A DNA stretch of 6,806 bases from Acidimicrobiales bacterium (GTDB lineage Bacteria > Actinomycetota > Acidimicrobiia > Acidimicrobiales > Palsa-688). The notes under the pieces are model-generated. The model saw nothing but the letters and a program-made list of their open reading frames with translations. It searched no databases and had not been told where the DNA came from. How positions within the stretch are numbered: the stretch's first letter is position 1; each line of letters starts with the position of its first letter. The position numbers and the translations under genes are program-made. Shown piece by piece: positions 6,528-6,806 of this stretch. The DNA is taken from NCBI GenBank assembly GCA_019241495.1, contig JAFAWZ010000233.1, positions 1 to 6,806 of the forward strand, read 5' to 3'.

Positions 6528-6806
6528 GTGACCACAGCCCCGTTTCCCGTGCTCAACTTCTTGATCTGGGTGCCCGCTGCCGGGGCGCTGCTCTGCCTGC
6601 TCACGCCAGCATCCGCGCAGAAGACGGTGGCCCGCACCATCGGCCTGGTGGCGTCAGTGGCCGAGCTCGGCCTGGCCGTGTACCTCGCGGCCGACTTCGC
6701 CCAGGGTCAGGCCGGGTTCCAGTTCGTGAGCCAGCACTCCTGGATCGGCGCCTTCGGCATCTCCTGGAAGCTCGGCGTCGACGGCATCTCCCTGTTCCTC
6801 GTCGTG
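6528..6806 (+). CDS. nuoM: NADH-quinone oxidoreductase subunit M, N-terminal part (3' truncated by window edge)
   Basis: Second antiporter-like proton-pumping subunit of the membrane arm, related to MrpD. Only the first 93 codons are in the window; the frame is open to the last base. The visible part has a first hydrophobic helix (about 8-25), a second (about 37-55), then FQFVSQHSWIGAFGISWKLG (64-83) running into VDGISLFLVV at the edge. That W-I-x-x-F-G-I plus G-V-D-G-I-S-L pattern is characteristic of NuoM and differs from the VDPLS of NuoL. The GTG start lies 7 bases after the nuoL stop. The key lysine and glutamate channel residues lie beyond the window and cannot be judged. NuoN also belongs to this family but normally follows NuoM and lacks this N-terminal pattern. 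Confidence 0.95.
   Translation, partial: MTTAPFPVLNFLIWVPAAGALLCLLTPASAQKTVARTIGLVASVAELGLAVYLAADFAQGQAGFQFVSQHSWIGAFGISWKLGVDGISLFLVV

Noticed and set aside
1..6806. A new defence, mobile or biosynthetic system hidden in the window
   Set aside because: Every base except three gaps of 6 to 13 bases lies in a recognisable complex I gene on one strand, with no break in motif order.

Overview
The window is a continuous stretch of a respiratory complex I operon (proton-pumping NADH:quinone oxidoreductase, nuo), all on the + strand, in the order nuoG (5' end cut off) - nuoH - nuoI - nuoJ - nuoK - nuoL - nuoM (3' end cut off). The order is the classical bacterial one. The DNA is visibly GC-rich, with third codon positions dominated by G and C. 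Frequent GTG/TTG starts, a 420-residue NuoH, and hydrophilic C-terminal tails on NuoH, NuoI and NuoJ suggest a high-GC Actinomycetota member. A less-studied lineage such as Acidimicrobiia is possible, but the sequence alone does not fix it.

Layout: 1-1653 is the C-terminal 550 residues of NuoG, including a Pro-rich linker (about 1216-1332) that separates the molybdopterin-type domain from the C-terminal beta domain. 1653-2915 is nuoH, 2912-3631 nuoI, 3631-4257 nuoJ, 4271-4576 nuoK, 4583-6520 nuoL, and 6528-6806 the first 93 codons of nuoM. Neighbouring genes either overlap (TGATG, GTGA, TGATG) or are separated by 13, 6 and 7 bases. No non-coding stretch is long enough for a promoter or terminator, so transcription must come from upstream of the window. 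No RNA gene, mobile element, CRISPR array or attachment site was seen.

How the genes work together: NuoG and NuoI carry electrons from the NADH-oxidising module through Fe-S clusters to quinone. NuoI holds the last clusters (N6a/N6b), and NuoH forms the quinone chamber where the two arms join. NuoH, NuoJ and NuoK link quinone chemistry to the antiporter-like pumps NuoL and NuoM. The family's key charged residues are present in NuoH, NuoK and NuoL, so the complex looks functional.

No undescribed system was found. The points worth a second look are small: the NuoG Pro-rich linker and the imperfect DNA hairpin coding for part of it, the hydrophilic tails of NuoI and NuoJ, and the nuoK-nuoL junction, where the TTG start of nuoL lies in the same frame two codons after the nuoK stop.
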